Positions 34,767 to 43,663 of a stretch of DNA of 64,000 nt are shown piece after piece; the stretch's first letter is position 1, and every line of letters starts with the position of its first letter. Source of the stretch: Clostridiales bacterium (GTDB taxonomy: Bacteria; Bacillota; Clostridia; Lachnospirales; Lachnospiraceae); NCBI GenBank assembly GCA_018372435.1, contig JAHAJA010000002.1, positions 62,001-126,000 of the forward strand, read 5' to 3'. The translations under genes were made by a program, and so were the position numbers. The notes under the pieces are model-generated. The model was not told where the DNA came from and searched no databases. It saw only the letters and a program-made list of their open reading frames with translations.

Positions 34767-34795
34767 TTGCAAAAGCACTAGATTTATGGTAGAAT
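34767..34795 (+). promoter_or_regulatory. Candidate promoter for rpmB
   Basis: TTGCAA (34767-34772), 17 nt, TAGAAT (34790-34795), about 75 nt before the start codon. Confidence 0.65.
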
Positions 34796-34871
34796 ATCTA
34801 TTGTTTGTAGGTCGTGTGACAGGATAATTGAAAAATCAATTGAAGTAAATTACCTTAAGGAGGTGCTCAAC

Positions 34872-35057
34872 TTGGCTAAATGTACTATTTGCGAAAAAGG
34901 TGCTCATTTTGGAAACAGTGTGAGTCATTCACATAGAAGAAGCAACAAAATGTGGAAAACTAACGTGAAATCTGTTAAAGTTAATATTAACGGTGCGGCT
35001 AAGAAGATGTATGTTTGTACTTCTTGCTTAAAATCAGGTTTAGTAGAACGTGCTTAA
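34872..35057 (+). CDS. rpmB: Ribosomal protein L28 (zinc-binding form)
   Basis: The 61-residue protein reads MAKCTICEKGAHFGNSVSHSHRRSNKMW and ends VCTSCLKSGLVERA. Cys4, Cys7, Cys49 and Cys52 form the zinc-binding set of the C+ type. It belongs to the large ribosomal subunit. The start is a TTG at 34872, 6 nt after AAGGAGGTG; the longer frame starting at 34863 would begin inside that site. The gene has its own promoter candidate and terminator. Confidence 0.97.
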   Translation: MAKCTICEKGAHFGNSVSHSHRRSNKMWKTNVKSVKVNINGAAKKMYVCTSCLKSGLVERA

Positions 35058-35077
35058 TTTTCATTATAAGTAATAAG

Positions 35078-35124
35078 AAGGCTGTCTTAAGTGCTATGAA
35101 AATAGACTAAGACAGTTCTTTTTA
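35078..35124. terminator. Terminator between rpmB and a convergent small gene
   Basis: GGCTGTCTTAAGT (from about 35080) pairs with ACTAAGACAGTTC, followed by TTTTTAT. It lies between convergent genes and may serve both. Confidence 0.75.
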
Positions 35125-35146
35125 TATAACGATAAAAAACACTCGA

Positions 35147-35284
35147 TTAATTGCAAAAGAGATTATAGCCAAGGATGAGGCATAAGACAATAATAGCAAT
35201 GGCGAGAAGCCCGTTGGTTATGAAGAGCATAAGCGTCATACCGATGGCAATCCAAAATAAAATAAAACCTAACATTCGTTTCAT
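35147..35284 (-). CDS. Small hydrophobic membrane protein (45 aa)
   Basis: On the minus strand an ATG at 35284 opens a 45-codon frame to TAA at 35149-35147. The protein starts MKRMLGFILFWIAIGMTLML and is two hydrophobic helices separated by ITNG, ending GYNLFCN. GGAGTGAG lies upstream at a usable distance. The hydrophobic pattern with a basic N-terminus is strong evidence for a real small membrane protein. The overlapping + strand frame (35175-35432) lacks both. I do not know a function. Confidence 0.75.
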   Translation of the reverse strand: MKRMLGFILFWIAIGMTLMLFITNGLLAIAIIVLCLILGYNLFCN

Positions 35285-35724
35285 GATTGATCACTCACTC
35301 CAGGGAATATATCCCGATACTTATTTAATAATATATATTCTAACATATGTATATTATGTGTACGATGTGACTGTTATAGCTCAATTTATTGGTTTTGAAT
35401 GGTGGAGTTATATGCGAAAAAGCATAACGTAAACGTGGTATACTAAAAGTCTATATAGTAAGTTGTGGGATCATTGCAAATAACGAAGAGGATTATGATT
35501 ATTCGTTTGGAGATTACAAAAAGTGGATATAATTTGTATATAGACGTTTTTTTCATTTAACTGTTTCCTTTTTTATAAAAAAAGGGTATAATAATCGAGT
35601 AAGAAGATATATGGATCCATAAATGAACGGTAATTTATATTATTAATGTATGTGCAATCGTGCCAGCGTTGTACTGGGTAACATAATCGTTTGATCCATA
35701 GAATTAGGAATTGGAGGGTTAACT
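35285..35724. other. Intergenic region between divergent genes
   Basis: It must contain promoters for the small minus-strand gene and for the Asp23 operon. A perfect A/T hairpin, CCTTTTTTATAAAAAAAGG (about 35567-35585), is followed by TATAAT (35587-35592), but no convincing -35 box is 17 nt away. No other gene is seen. Confidence 0.4.
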
Positions 35725-36081
35725 ATGAAAGGACATATGAATACTCAGATGGGTGAGATCATGATTGATAACGAAGTAATCGCTAAGTATGCTGGTTCAG
35801 CTGCTGTAGAATGCTTTGGTATCGTTGGTATGGCTTCTGTGAATGTCAAAGAAGGTTTTGTTCGCTTACTTAAAAAAGACAGCCTTAGTCATGGAGTTAA
35901 TGTCGTTGTAGAAGACAATAATCTAACAATAGATATGCATATTATTGTTGCATATGGTGTAAGTATTTCAGCTGTTACAGAGAATTTAATCAGTAACGTT
36001 ATATATAAAGTAGAAGAATTTACTGGCATGAAAGTTGAGAAGATTAATGTATTTGTCGAAGGCGTACGTGTGCTCGACTAA
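35725..36081 (+). CDS. Asp23/Gls24-family envelope stress protein
   Basis: The 118-residue protein has the Asp23 pattern: MGEIMIDNEVIAKYAGSAAVECFGIVGMAS, then VVVEDNNLTIDMHIIVAYGVSI and the ending VEKINVFVEGVRVLD. Proteins of this family sit at the cytoplasmic face of the membrane in Firmicutes. The adjacent DAK2-type gene 44 nt downstream is the usual partner (as in yloU-yloV of Bacillus subtilis). GGAGGG precedes the ATG. Confidence 0.94.
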   Translation: MKGHMNTQMGEIMIDNEVIAKYAGSAAVECFGIVGMASVNVKEGFVRLLKKDSLSHGVNVVVEDNNLTIDMHIIVAYGVSISAVTENLISNVIYKVEEFTGMKVEKINVFVEGVRVLD

Positions 36082-36125
36082 ATAGACTTTTATGGTTTAT
36101 TGTTAATTTAAGGAGGAACAAACAA

Positions 36126-37787
36126 GTGGTAATGAATACATTAGATGCGATAACTCTTCAGAAATTATTTCTAGCAGGAGCAAAACGCATTGAAGCAAAA
36201 AAAGAATATATTAATGAATTAAACGTATTTCCTGTTCCGGACGGTGATACTGGTACGAATATGTCATTAACGATAATGGCAGCTGCAAGAGAAGTTAGTT
36301 CGATTGAGAATCCAACAATCGCAGTACTAGCGAAAGCAATTTCCAGTGGTTCTTTACGTGGAGCTAGAGGTAATTCAGGTGTTATTCTTTCACAGTTATT
36401 CCGTGGATTCACAAAAGAAATTCAAGAACACGAAACGGTTACTGTTGCTATCATGGCGGCAGCCTTTGAAAGAGCGGTTGAAACTGCTTATAAAGCTGTT
36501 ATGAAACCAAAAGAAGGTACCATCTTAACCGTAGCACGTGGTGGAGCAGAAAAAGCAGCTGAATTAGTAGGACAGACAGAAGATTTGGTTTATTTTGCTG
36601 ATGAAGTAATTAAGCATATGGATTCAGTATTAGCTAAGACTCCTGATATGCTTCCTGTATTAAAAGAGGCTGGTGTAGTAGATTCGGGCGGACAAGGTTT
36701 ATTAGAAGTTTTAAAAGGTGCTTATGATGCAATGCTTGGCAAAGAAGTGGATATCACAATCGAAGCTTCTAAACCAGTAACTAAGAGTACGGATTCTACT
36801 TCTTCTGAACCAGTTGATATTAAATTCGGATATTGTACAGAATTTATTGTTATGTTAGAAAAGGAATATACTTCAAATACAGAAAAAGAATTCAAAGGAT
36901 ATTTGGAATCAATTGGGGATTCAATCGTAGTAGTTTCGGACGATGATATCGTTAAGGTACACGTACATACGAACGACCCTGGACTTGCAATTCAGAGAGC
37001 GTTAACGTATGGTTCCCTAACTAGTATGAAGATTGATAACATGCGTGAAGAACATCATGAGAAGTTGATCAAAGAAGCAGAAAAAATGCAAGCGCAAGCA
37101 GCTGAGAAGAAAAAAGATGAGCCAATGAAAGAAGTAGGATTTATATCTGTTTCAATTGGTGAAGGTGTGAATGAAATCTTTAAAGGATTAGGAGTTGATT
37201 ATTTAATTGAAGGTGGTCAAACTATGAATCCTAGTACAGAAGATATGTTGAATGCAATTGAACAAGTGAATGCTAAGACAATCTTTATCCTACCGAATAA
37301 CAAGAATATCATTCTTGCAGCGGAACAAGCAAAACAATTAACAGAGGATAAAGAAATCATTGTAATACCAACTAAGACAATTCCACAAGGAATTACAGCT
37401 GTAATTAACTTTGTATATGATAAATCACCGGAAGAAAATATGGAACGCATGATTGAAGAGATGTCAAGAGTAAAATCAGGACAAGTAACGTATGCAGTAC
37501 GTGATACTACAATTGATGGAAAAGAGATTCACCAAGGTGATATCATGGGAATCGGCGATTCTTCAATTCTTACAGTAGGTAATGCAATCCATAGTACTAC
37601 GGTTAATCTAGTTAAGAGCCTAGTAGATGAAGACTCAGAATTAATCAGTTTATACTATGGCGAAGAAGTAAATGAAGAAGATGCGAATAAAGTAGCAGAA
37701 ACTATCATGTCATTATATCCAGATGTAGACGTAGAGGTACACAACGGCGGACAACCGATCTATTATTATGTATTGTCTGTAGAATGA
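36126..37787 (+). CDS. DhaL/DegV-type kinase (YloV, FakA-like fatty acid kinase)
   Basis: The 553-residue protein has an N-terminal DhaL (DAK2) kinase domain with the metal/ATP motif FPVPDGDTGTNMSLT and RGARGNSGVILSQLFRG, a middle domain (about 235-330) and a C-terminal DegV-like domain (about 335-553). FakA phosphorylates exogenous fatty acids held by a FakB protein so they enter phospholipids; no fakB is nearby. AAGGAGG is 9 nt before a GTG at 36126 and 15 nt before an ATG at 36132; I use the GTG. Confidence 0.92.
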   Translation: MVMNTLDAITLQKLFLAGAKRIEAKKEYINELNVFPVPDGDTGTNMSLTIMAAAREVSSIENPTIAVLAKAISSGSLRGARGNSGVILSQLFRGFTKEIQEHETVTVAIMAAAFERAVETAYKAVMKPKEGTILTVARGGAEKAAELVGQTEDLVYFADEVIKHMDSVLAKTPDMLPVLKEAGVVDSGGQGLLEVLKGAYDAMLGKEVDITIEASKPVTKSTDSTSSEPVDIKFGYCTEFIVMLEKEYTSNTEKEFKGYLESIGDSIVVVSDDDIVKVHVHTNDPGLAIQRALTYGSLTSMKIDNMREEHHEKLIKEAEKMQAQAAEKKKDEPMKEVGFISVSIGEGVNEIFKGLGVDYLIEGGQTMNPSTEDMLNAIEQVNAKTIFILPNNKNIILAAEQAKQLTEDKEIIVIPTKTIPQGITAVINFVYDKSPEENMERMIEEMSRVKSGQVTYAVRDTTIDGKEIHQGDIMGIGDSSILTVGNAIHSTTVNLVKSLVDEDSELISLYYGEEVNEEDANKVAETIMSLYPDVDVEVHNGGQPIYYYVLSVE

Positions 37788-37809
37788 TCGCGAAGGCTAC
37801 GAGCAGTGC

Positions 37810-37879
37810 GGAAATATAAATAGAGATACCCGGAAGAACAAGCTTGCTTGTGCTTCCGGGTATCTCTATTTATATTTCC
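37810..37879 (+). terminator. 70-nt perfect hairpin after the DhaL/DegV gene
   Basis: The 27-nt arms at 37810-37836 and 37853-37879 are perfect complements (GGAAATATAAATAGAG and its partner CTCTATTTATATTTCC, with ACCCGGAAG/CTTCCGGGT inside). ACAAGC/GCTTGT continues the stem into the loop. No T run follows, but the stem itself is T-rich on the 3' side. Confidence 0.75.
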
Positions 37880-37886
37880 ATAGGGC

Positions 37887-38125
37887 GACAGCCCGTGTGT
37901 GGCTTGAGCTTACGCTCAAGCTGCTGGACAGAGAGAGAAAAAACATAAACAAGACAGCCCATGTGCATCTTGACCGTAAGCTCAAGCTGCTGGACAGCGA
38001 GAGAGAAAACATAGGGGGGACAGCCCATGTGCATCTTGACCGTTAGCTCAAAGCTGCTGGACAGAGAGAGATAACATAGGGGGACAGCCCGTGTGCGGTG
38101 TAAGCTCAAGACGCTAGGACAGGAA
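37887..38125. repeat. GC-richer 66-bp tandem repeats (about 3.5 copies)
   Basis: GACAGCCC begins units at 37887, 37953, 38019 and 38083 (periods 66, 66, 64; the last copy is short). Each unit contains GTGTG or ATGTGCATC, AAGCTCAAGCTGCTGGACAG and a GAGAGAGA run ending ACATA. The first copy holds the perfect inverted repeat GCTTGAGC-TTAC-GCTCAAGC (37912-37931 approximately). The base composition differs visibly from the AT-rich surroundings. There are no unique spacers, so this is not a CRISPR array. Confidence 0.9.
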
Positions 38126-38145
38126 CTATCTTCGAATATACGTTC

Positions 38146-38174
38146 TTGTATAATCGCATTATCTATGCTAAAAT
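38146..38174 (+). promoter_or_regulatory. Candidate promoter for recG
   Basis: TTGTAT (38146-38151), 17 nt, TAAAAT (38169-38174), about 135 nt before the start codon. Confidence 0.5.
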
Positions 38175-38308
38175 CATACTATATGGAACTATGCCTTTAA
38201 TAGTTTTAGGATACAGCCAAACAATAGAAAGAGCACTCTGTTACTTTCTGTTGTCATGAATTACAAAGAGTGATATTTAGTACAAACCTTATAGATAGGG
38301 GGCTCGCT

Positions 38309-40345
38309 ATGCAATTAACAGATGCAATTAGTGTAGTAAAAGGAATTGGTGAAAAGACAGAAAAAGGTCTTAACAAATTAGGAATATATACGGTTCAGGA
38401 TATGCTAGAACATTATCCAAGAGCCTATGACATATATGGTAGGCTTATGAACATAAACGAGATCGAAGAGGGCGAAATGGCAGTATTCGTTGGCTATATG
38501 TATATGAATATTGAGACGAAGAAAGTTCGCCATCTGACAATTGCATCCTGTCGAGTGAAAGATGCAACAGGAAGTATCGGTTTAACTTGGTTTAATATGC
38601 CATATATTAAGAATACCTTGAAATCAGGTAGTTATTATATCTTCAGGGGAAAAGCTTCGAGAAAAAATGGTATGCTTGTAATAGAACAACCTAAGATTCT
38701 ATCGAAAGAGGAATATTATAATAAGAAAGATGTGTTGCAGCCAATCTATCCATTGACCCATGGAGTGACTAATAATTTACTTAGTAAAACAGTAAAGGCG
38801 ATATTAGAGGAGATTGACCTAACTGGGGATTTTCTACCTAGTACCATTCGTAAGGAGAATGACTTGGTTGACTATAGTTTTGCTGTGAAGCAGATACATT
38901 TTCCTAAGGATAAAGAGGAGATGTTACGTGCACGTAAGAGAATCGTGTTTAACGAGTTTTTCTTGTTTACATTAGCGTTAACTTATATGAAAGAAGAAAA
39001 GAGTAAGAAGATACGCAAAACCCCCTATGACCGTGGTAGCATAAGCGATGAGCTGATAGAAGGGTTACCATATGAATTGACCAATGCACAGAAGAGAGCA
39101 TGGAATGAGATTATGAAAGATATGTGTGATGGCGTAATTATGAATCGCTTGGTGCAAGGTGATGTAGGTTCAGGTAAAACCGTATTAGCTGCTCTAGCTC
39201 TGGCTATGAATGCGGAGAACGGATATCAAGGGACGTTAATGGTACCAACAGAAGTATTAGCAAAGCAACATTTTGAATCGTTGAATAAATTATATGAACC
39301 ATTCGATATATCTTGCATCTTATTAACTGGCTCAATGACTGCCAAAGAAAAACGTTTGGCGTATGAGAAGATTAAGAACAAAGAAGTTTCGGTTATAATC
39401 GGAACGCATGCGTTAATTCAAGAAAAGGTTGAATATGCGGATCTCGGTCTTGTTATTACCGACGAACAACACCGTTTTGGAGTAAAACAACGTGAAATAC
39501 TATCTACAAAGAGTGAGAATCCTCACGTGTTGGTAATGAGTGCCACTCCAATACCAAGAACACTTGCAATTATCTTATATGGTGATTTGGATATATCGGT
39601 AGTCGATGAATTACCAGCAAATCGTCTTCCTATTAAGAATTGCGTTGTTAATACCGATTATCATAGCACTGCGTACCGTTTTATAGAAAATCAGATTCAA
39701 GAGGGAAGACAAGCTTATATTATTTGTCCAATGGTAGAAGAGAGTGAATCAATGGAAGCTGAGAATGTTATAGAGTATACGCAGAAAGTTCGCGAAGCCC
39801 TACCACCATTTATTCGTACAGAATATTTGCATGGTAAGATGAAACCAAAAGAAAAGAATGAAATCATGGAACAGTTTGCGAAAAATGAGATTCAAGTACT
39901 AGTATCAACAACGGTTATTGAAGTAGGAGTTAATGTACCGAATGCGACCGTTATGATGATAGAGAATGCAGAACGGTTTGGATTGGCTCAATTACATCAG
40001 CTAAGAGGACGTGTTGGTCGTGGTGATCATCAATCTTATTGCATACTGGTTAGTGGTTCAAGAAGCAAGGAAACTAAGAAACGATTAGAGATATTGAATA
40101 CTTCCAATGATGGGTTCTATATAGCTGGTGAAGATTTAAAACTTAGAGGGCCTGGTGACTTGTTCGGTATTCGCCAAAGTGGTGACATGGAGTTCAAGTT
40201 AGGAGATATTTATAATGATGCTAAAGTACTAAAGGCTGCTAATGAAGCAGCTAAGAATATGTCCATCTCAGAGATTCAAAAGCTGTGTAGTAAGAATGAG
40301 CGTTTAAAACATCAATTAGAAGGGTATATAGGTACTACGCTATAA
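38309..40345 (+). CDS. recG: ATP-dependent DNA helicase RecG
   Basis: The 678-residue protein has the N-terminal wedge/OB region (VKGIGEKTEKGLNKLGIYTVQDMLEHYPRAYD), then the superfamily 2 helicase core: Walker A VQGDVGSGKT, the DEQH box in TDEQHRFG, MSATPIPRTLA, and the last motif QLRGRVGRGDHQSYC. RecG rewinds stalled forks and branch-migrates Holliday junctions. The start is the ATG at 38309, 6 nt after AGGGGG; the longer frame from 38270 has no ribosome-binding site. Confidence 0.97.
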   Translation: MQLTDAISVVKGIGEKTEKGLNKLGIYTVQDMLEHYPRAYDIYGRLMNINEIEEGEMAVFVGYMYMNIETKKVRHLTIASCRVKDATGSIGLTWFNMPYIKNTLKSGSYYIFRGKASRKNGMLVIEQPKILSKEEYYNKKDVLQPIYPLTHGVTNNLLSKTVKAILEEIDLTGDFLPSTIRKENDLVDYSFAVKQIHFPKDKEEMLRARKRIVFNEFFLFTLALTYMKEEKSKKIRKTPYDRGSISDELIEGLPYELTNAQKRAWNEIMKDMCDGVIMNRLVQGDVGSGKTVLAALALAMNAENGYQGTLMVPTEVLAKQHFESLNKLYEPFDISCILLTGSMTAKEKRLAYEKIKNKEVSVIIGTHALIQEKVEYADLGLVITDEQHRFGVKQREILSTKSENPHVLVMSATPIPRTLAIILYGDLDISVVDELPANRLPIKNCVVNTDYHSTAYRFIENQIQEGRQAYIICPMVEESESMEAENVIEYTQKVREALPPFIRTEYLHGKMKPKEKNEIMEQFAKNEIQVLVSTTVIEVGVNVPNATVMMIENAERFGLAQLHQLRGRVGRGDHQSYCILVSGSRSKETKKRLEILNTSNDGFYIAGEDLKLRGPGDLFGIRQSGDMEFKLGDIYNDAKVLKAANEAAKNMSISEIQKLCSKNERLKHQLEGYIGTTL

Positions 40346-40363
40346 TAATAGAATAATTAAGTA

Positions 40364-40413
40364 GAAACGAAACGTATTTGTGTTGCTTAACAAGTATGTT
40401 TCGTTTTATTTTT
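40364..40413 (+). terminator. Rho-independent terminator after recG
   Basis: GAAACGAAACGTATTTGT pairs with ACAAGTATGTTTCGTTTT and is followed by ATTTTT. Confidence 0.85.
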
Positions 40414-40861
40414 GCCCTTAGGTTAGGAAGGCAAGCTTTATTAGTTTATAGAGTTTAGTAAATATTTAAATGGATTATTAATATCTAAAACACTATATTA
40501 GATTAAAATGATACTAAATAATAGGAATAAATGGAATGAAACATTGCATATGCTTATATGGTTGAAAAAGGTGTGAAGGAAAAAGGGTTAATCAAAATAC
40601 TACATATTTAAGATTAACGAAAAAATACGAAATAAAACACTGCAAATGGCCTATAATCGGTTGTGTTTTTTATACATATTATGCAGATATATGACGATAT
40701 TCTATAGAAAACGTGCACAATTGACACGATAACTTAAAATGTTACAAGTAAATAATTACCATAAATGTTTGTAAAAGCTAACTTTGGATGTTATAATTGG
40801 TGGAAATGAATGAGATATAAAAGGAAATAATGGCTAAAATGGGAAGGATAAATAGGTTATT
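40414..40861. promoter_or_regulatory. Leader/promoter region of the pilus operon
   Basis: A candidate promoter is TTGTAA (40769-40774), 17 nt, TATAAT (40792-40797), about 65 nt before pilB. An AAAACAC/GTGTTTT pair (about 40634-40669) may form a weak hairpin. I looked for cyclic-di-GMP riboswitch motifs, which control pili in some Clostridia, and could not find the conserved core. No gene is visible. Confidence 0.45.
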
Positions 40862-42565
40862 ATGGAATTTTACAGTAAGAAAAGAAAAAGACTTGGGGAT
40901 TTATTAATTGCATCTAATTGTATTACACAAGATCAATTAGTGGTGGCTTTAGCTAAACAGAAGCTGACGCGAAAGAAACTTGGTGAAACGTTGGTGGATA
41001 TGAATATGATATCCGAACAAGATATTGTTGAAGCGTTACATACACAGTTAGGACTAGATGTTGTGAATTTGAGCCGAATTCGTATTGAGGAATCTATTAT
41101 ACGATTGTCAAATGAGAATATTTTACGTAAATACAGTATGATGCCTTATGAATTTAAAGAAAATTATCCGAATGTATTGCGAGTAGCGATGTCAGATCCG
41201 TTAGATATTGTAGCAATTGATGATTTGGCAATTGTAACTAATTATCAAATTGAAGCAGTGGTTGCGACACCAACGGAGATTATAACAGCAATTGAGAAAT
41301 ATTATGGTAATGCAGAGGCGATGGCGGTTGCTGAACGGTATAGCAAAGAGAGAGAGAATCTGTATCCGAACCTAGAAGGTAAGGAAGAAGATAAAGAGGA
41401 TGTCAAAAACTCTCCTATTGTTCTGTTGGTTAAGAAAATAATCGAACAAGCAGTTAGACAACGAGCAAGCGACATACATATTGAACCTTTGAAAGAAACT
41501 ATCAGAGTACGTTACCGCGTCGATGGTGTTTTAACTGAGGTTATGAAGTACGATTATTCTCTACTATCTGCTTTAGTAGCTAGAATTAAAGTTATCGGCG
41601 AGATGGATATATCAGAGAAGAGAAAACCACAAGATGGTAGAATCACAAGTATTATTGATAAACACGAATATGATATTCGAGTATCTGTTCTGCCTACTGT
41701 ATATGGTGAGAAAGTTGTTATGAGATTAACCGCAAAACATGGACTTACAAAGAGCAAATTGGAATTGGGGTTCTCAAGTGATGAAATGGACAAGTTTAAT
41801 CGAATATTATCAAACCCATACGGGATTATATTGGTAACTGGTCCTACAGGAAGTGGTAAATCAACGACACTCTATACCGCATTAAGTGAGTTAAACAAAG
41901 AAGACGTTAACATAATAACAGTTGAAGATCCTGTAGAGGCAAATGTTGATGGTGTTAATCAGGTACAAGTTAATACGAAAGCAGACTTAACGTTTGCATC
42001 TGCTCTTAGATCTATCTTAAGACAGGACCCTGATATCATTATGATTGGAGAGATGAGAGATAGCGAAACGGCGGAAATCGCGGTTAAAGCATCTATAACA
42101 GGGCATCTTGTAGTTAGTACGTTACATACGAATGATGCAGCAAGCAGTATTATAAGACTAGTTGATATGGGGATTGAACCATATTTAATTGCGGATTCTG
42201 TGGTTGGAGTAATTGCGCAACGATTAGTAAGAAGGTTATGCTCATATTGTAAACAAGGGAGACTAGCAGACCCATTTGAAAAACAGATTCTTGGAATCGA
42301 TGTAGAGGAAGAAGTTACGGTGTATGTACCGTGTGGGTGCCATATGTGTAATGACACAGGGTATATAGGAAGAATCGGTGTTTATGAAATTATGCCAATA
42401 ACAACAGCTGTTAAGGAGTGTGTTAGTCATAAAGCAAGTGCGGAAGCAATCAAAAAGACAGCAGAAAAAGAGGGATTGGTTACTTTACATAAGGCAGGAG
42501 TGAAGCATGTCTTGGAAGGAATTACATCAGTAGCAGAGCTGATGAAGATTATTGCAAAGGTGTAG
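40862..42565 (+). CDS. pilB: Type IV pilus extension ATPase PilB
   Basis: The 567-residue protein has an N-terminal MshEN domain (about 8-150, KRLGDLLIASNCITQDQLVVAL; this domain binds cyclic-di-GMP in some relatives) and a GspE-type ATPase domain with Walker A TGPTGSGKST, Walker B RQDPDIIMIGEMRD, the STLHTNDA His box, and a zinc module starting Cys460-x2-Cys463 and closing in CGCHMC. It drives pilin polymerisation from the cytoplasm. It is the first gene of the pilus operon; pilT follows after 33 nt. Confidence 0.95.
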   Translation: MEFYSKKRKRLGDLLIASNCITQDQLVVALAKQKLTRKKLGETLVDMNMISEQDIVEALHTQLGLDVVNLSRIRIEESIIRLSNENILRKYSMMPYEFKENYPNVLRVAMSDPLDIVAIDDLAIVTNYQIEAVVATPTEIITAIEKYYGNAEAMAVAERYSKERENLYPNLEGKEEDKEDVKNSPIVLLVKKIIEQAVRQRASDIHIEPLKETIRVRYRVDGVLTEVMKYDYSLLSALVARIKVIGEMDISEKRKPQDGRITSIIDKHEYDIRVSVLPTVYGEKVVMRLTAKHGLTKSKLELGFSSDEMDKFNRILSNPYGIILVTGPTGSGKSTTLYTALSELNKEDVNIITVEDPVEANVDGVNQVQVNTKADLTFASALRSILRQDPDIIMIGEMRDSETAEIAVKASITGHLVVSTLHTNDAASSIIRLVDMGIEPYLIADSVVGVIAQRLVRRLCSYCKQGRLADPFEKQILGIDVEEEVTVYVPCGCHMCNDTGYIGRIGVYEIMPITTAVKECVSHKASAEAIKKTAEKEGLVTLHKAGVKHVLEGITSVAELMKIIAKV

Positions 42566-42598
42566 TAGCGTGCAATAGAGAAGACTTTGGAAAGGGGC

Positions 42599-43663
42599 AT
42601 GTTTGTTATTATGACAATAGATGATTTGTTATTTACTGCAAAAGAGTTAGGTGCATCTGATTTGCATATTACGGTGGGTATATCACCAAAATGTCGTGTA
42701 AATGGTAGATTAGTTGACCTAGAACTACCGAAGTTGGCTCCAACAGATACCGATGCGATTATAAGACCTATGTTAAATCAACGGTTAGAAAGCAGGTTGA
42801 CAGAGGAGGGGGAAGTTGATTTTTCTTACTCCATACCTAACTTAGGGAGATATCGTGTTAATGTTTTCAAACAACGTGGATCCTATGCAGCAGTACTTCG
42901 GTTGGTAGGAACAAAAATCCCTACACCTGAGTCACTTGGAATACCAGAATCGGTAATGGATTTGGCACAGAAAAAAAGAGGGTTAGTCCTTGTTACAGGA
43001 CCTACTGGAAGTGGCAAGTCTACATCCCTGGCATCGCTGATTGATTTAATTAACAGTAATTATAGTCAACATATTATCACACTAGAGGATCCAATAGAGT
43101 ATTTGCATTCTCATAAGAAATCAATTGTGAATCAAAGAGAAGTTGGTTTGGATACGAATAGTTATGCCAATGCCTTACGAGCTGCTTTGCGAGAAGATCC
43201 TGATGTTATCCTTGTAGGTGAGATGAGAGATCTAGATACGATTTCCATTGCAATAACAGCAGCTGAAACAGGACATTTGGTATTCTCCACACTACATACA
43301 ATTGGCGCAGCTAGCACAATTGATCGTATTATTGATGTTTTTCCACCTTTTCAACAACAGCAAGTGAGAGTTCAATTGGCAACAGTACTTGAATCCGTTA
43401 TATCACAACAGCTTATACCAAAAGAAAATGGAAAAGGAAGAATTGCAGCTTTTGAAGTTATGCATGCTACGAACGCTGTTAAGAACTTAATTCGAGAATC
43501 AAAGACGTATCAAATTACGTCTGTCTTACAGACAAGTAAAAAAATTGGAATGCAAACAATGGATGATCATCTCTTTGAGTTGTGTACCAAGCGAGAAATA
43601 AGTGTGGATGAAGCACTTATATTTGCACAAGATCGAGTGGCGTTAGAGAGGAGGTTGTTTTAA
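42599..43663 (+). CDS. pilT: Type IV pilus retraction ATPase PilT
   Basis: The protein of about 354 residues has the PilT N-terminal PAS-like domain (IDDLLFTAKELGASDLHITVG), Walker A TGPTGSGKST, LEDPIEYLHSHKKS, Walker B DPDVILVGEMRDLDTISIA and the STLHT box. It powers pilus retraction, so twitching or DNA uptake is plausible. The start is uncertain among a TTG at 42587, ATG at 42599 and ATG at 42611; GGAAAGGGG ends at 42597 and I use 42599. Its stop overlaps pilC (TAATG). Confidence 0.95.
   Translation: MFVIMTIDDLLFTAKELGASDLHITVGISPKCRVNGRLVDLELPKLAPTDTDAIIRPMLNQRLESRLTEEGEVDFSYSIPNLGRYRVNVFKQRGSYAAVLRLVGTKIPTPESLGIPESVMDLAQKKRGLVLVTGPTGSGKSTSLASLIDLINSNYSQHIITLEDPIEYLHSHKKSIVNQREVGLDTNSYANALRAALREDPDVILVGEMRDLDTISIAITAAETGHLVFSTLHTIGAASTIDRIIDVFPPFQQQQVRVQLATVLESVISQQLIPKENGKGRIAAFEVMHATNAVKNLIRESKTYQITSVLQTSKKIGMQTMDDHLFELCTKREISVDEALIFAQDRVALERRLF

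Noticed and set aside
35175..35432. 85-codon + strand frame after rpmB
   Set aside because: It has no ribosome-binding site and odd composition, and overlaps the better supported 45-codon minus-strand membrane protein.
37870..38109. 79-codon minus-strand frame over the 66-bp repeats
   Set aside because: The 66-bp period keeps the frame open; it starts inside the 70-nt hairpin region or repeats and has no ribosome-binding site.
37887..38125. Possible CRISPR array
   Set aside because: Units are contiguous tandem repeats without unique spacers, and no cas gene is present.
40414..40861. Cyclic-di-GMP riboswitch before the pilus operon
   Set aside because: No conserved GEMM-I or GEMM-II core was recognisable here, nor in the gaps at 44878-45002 and 57893-58130.
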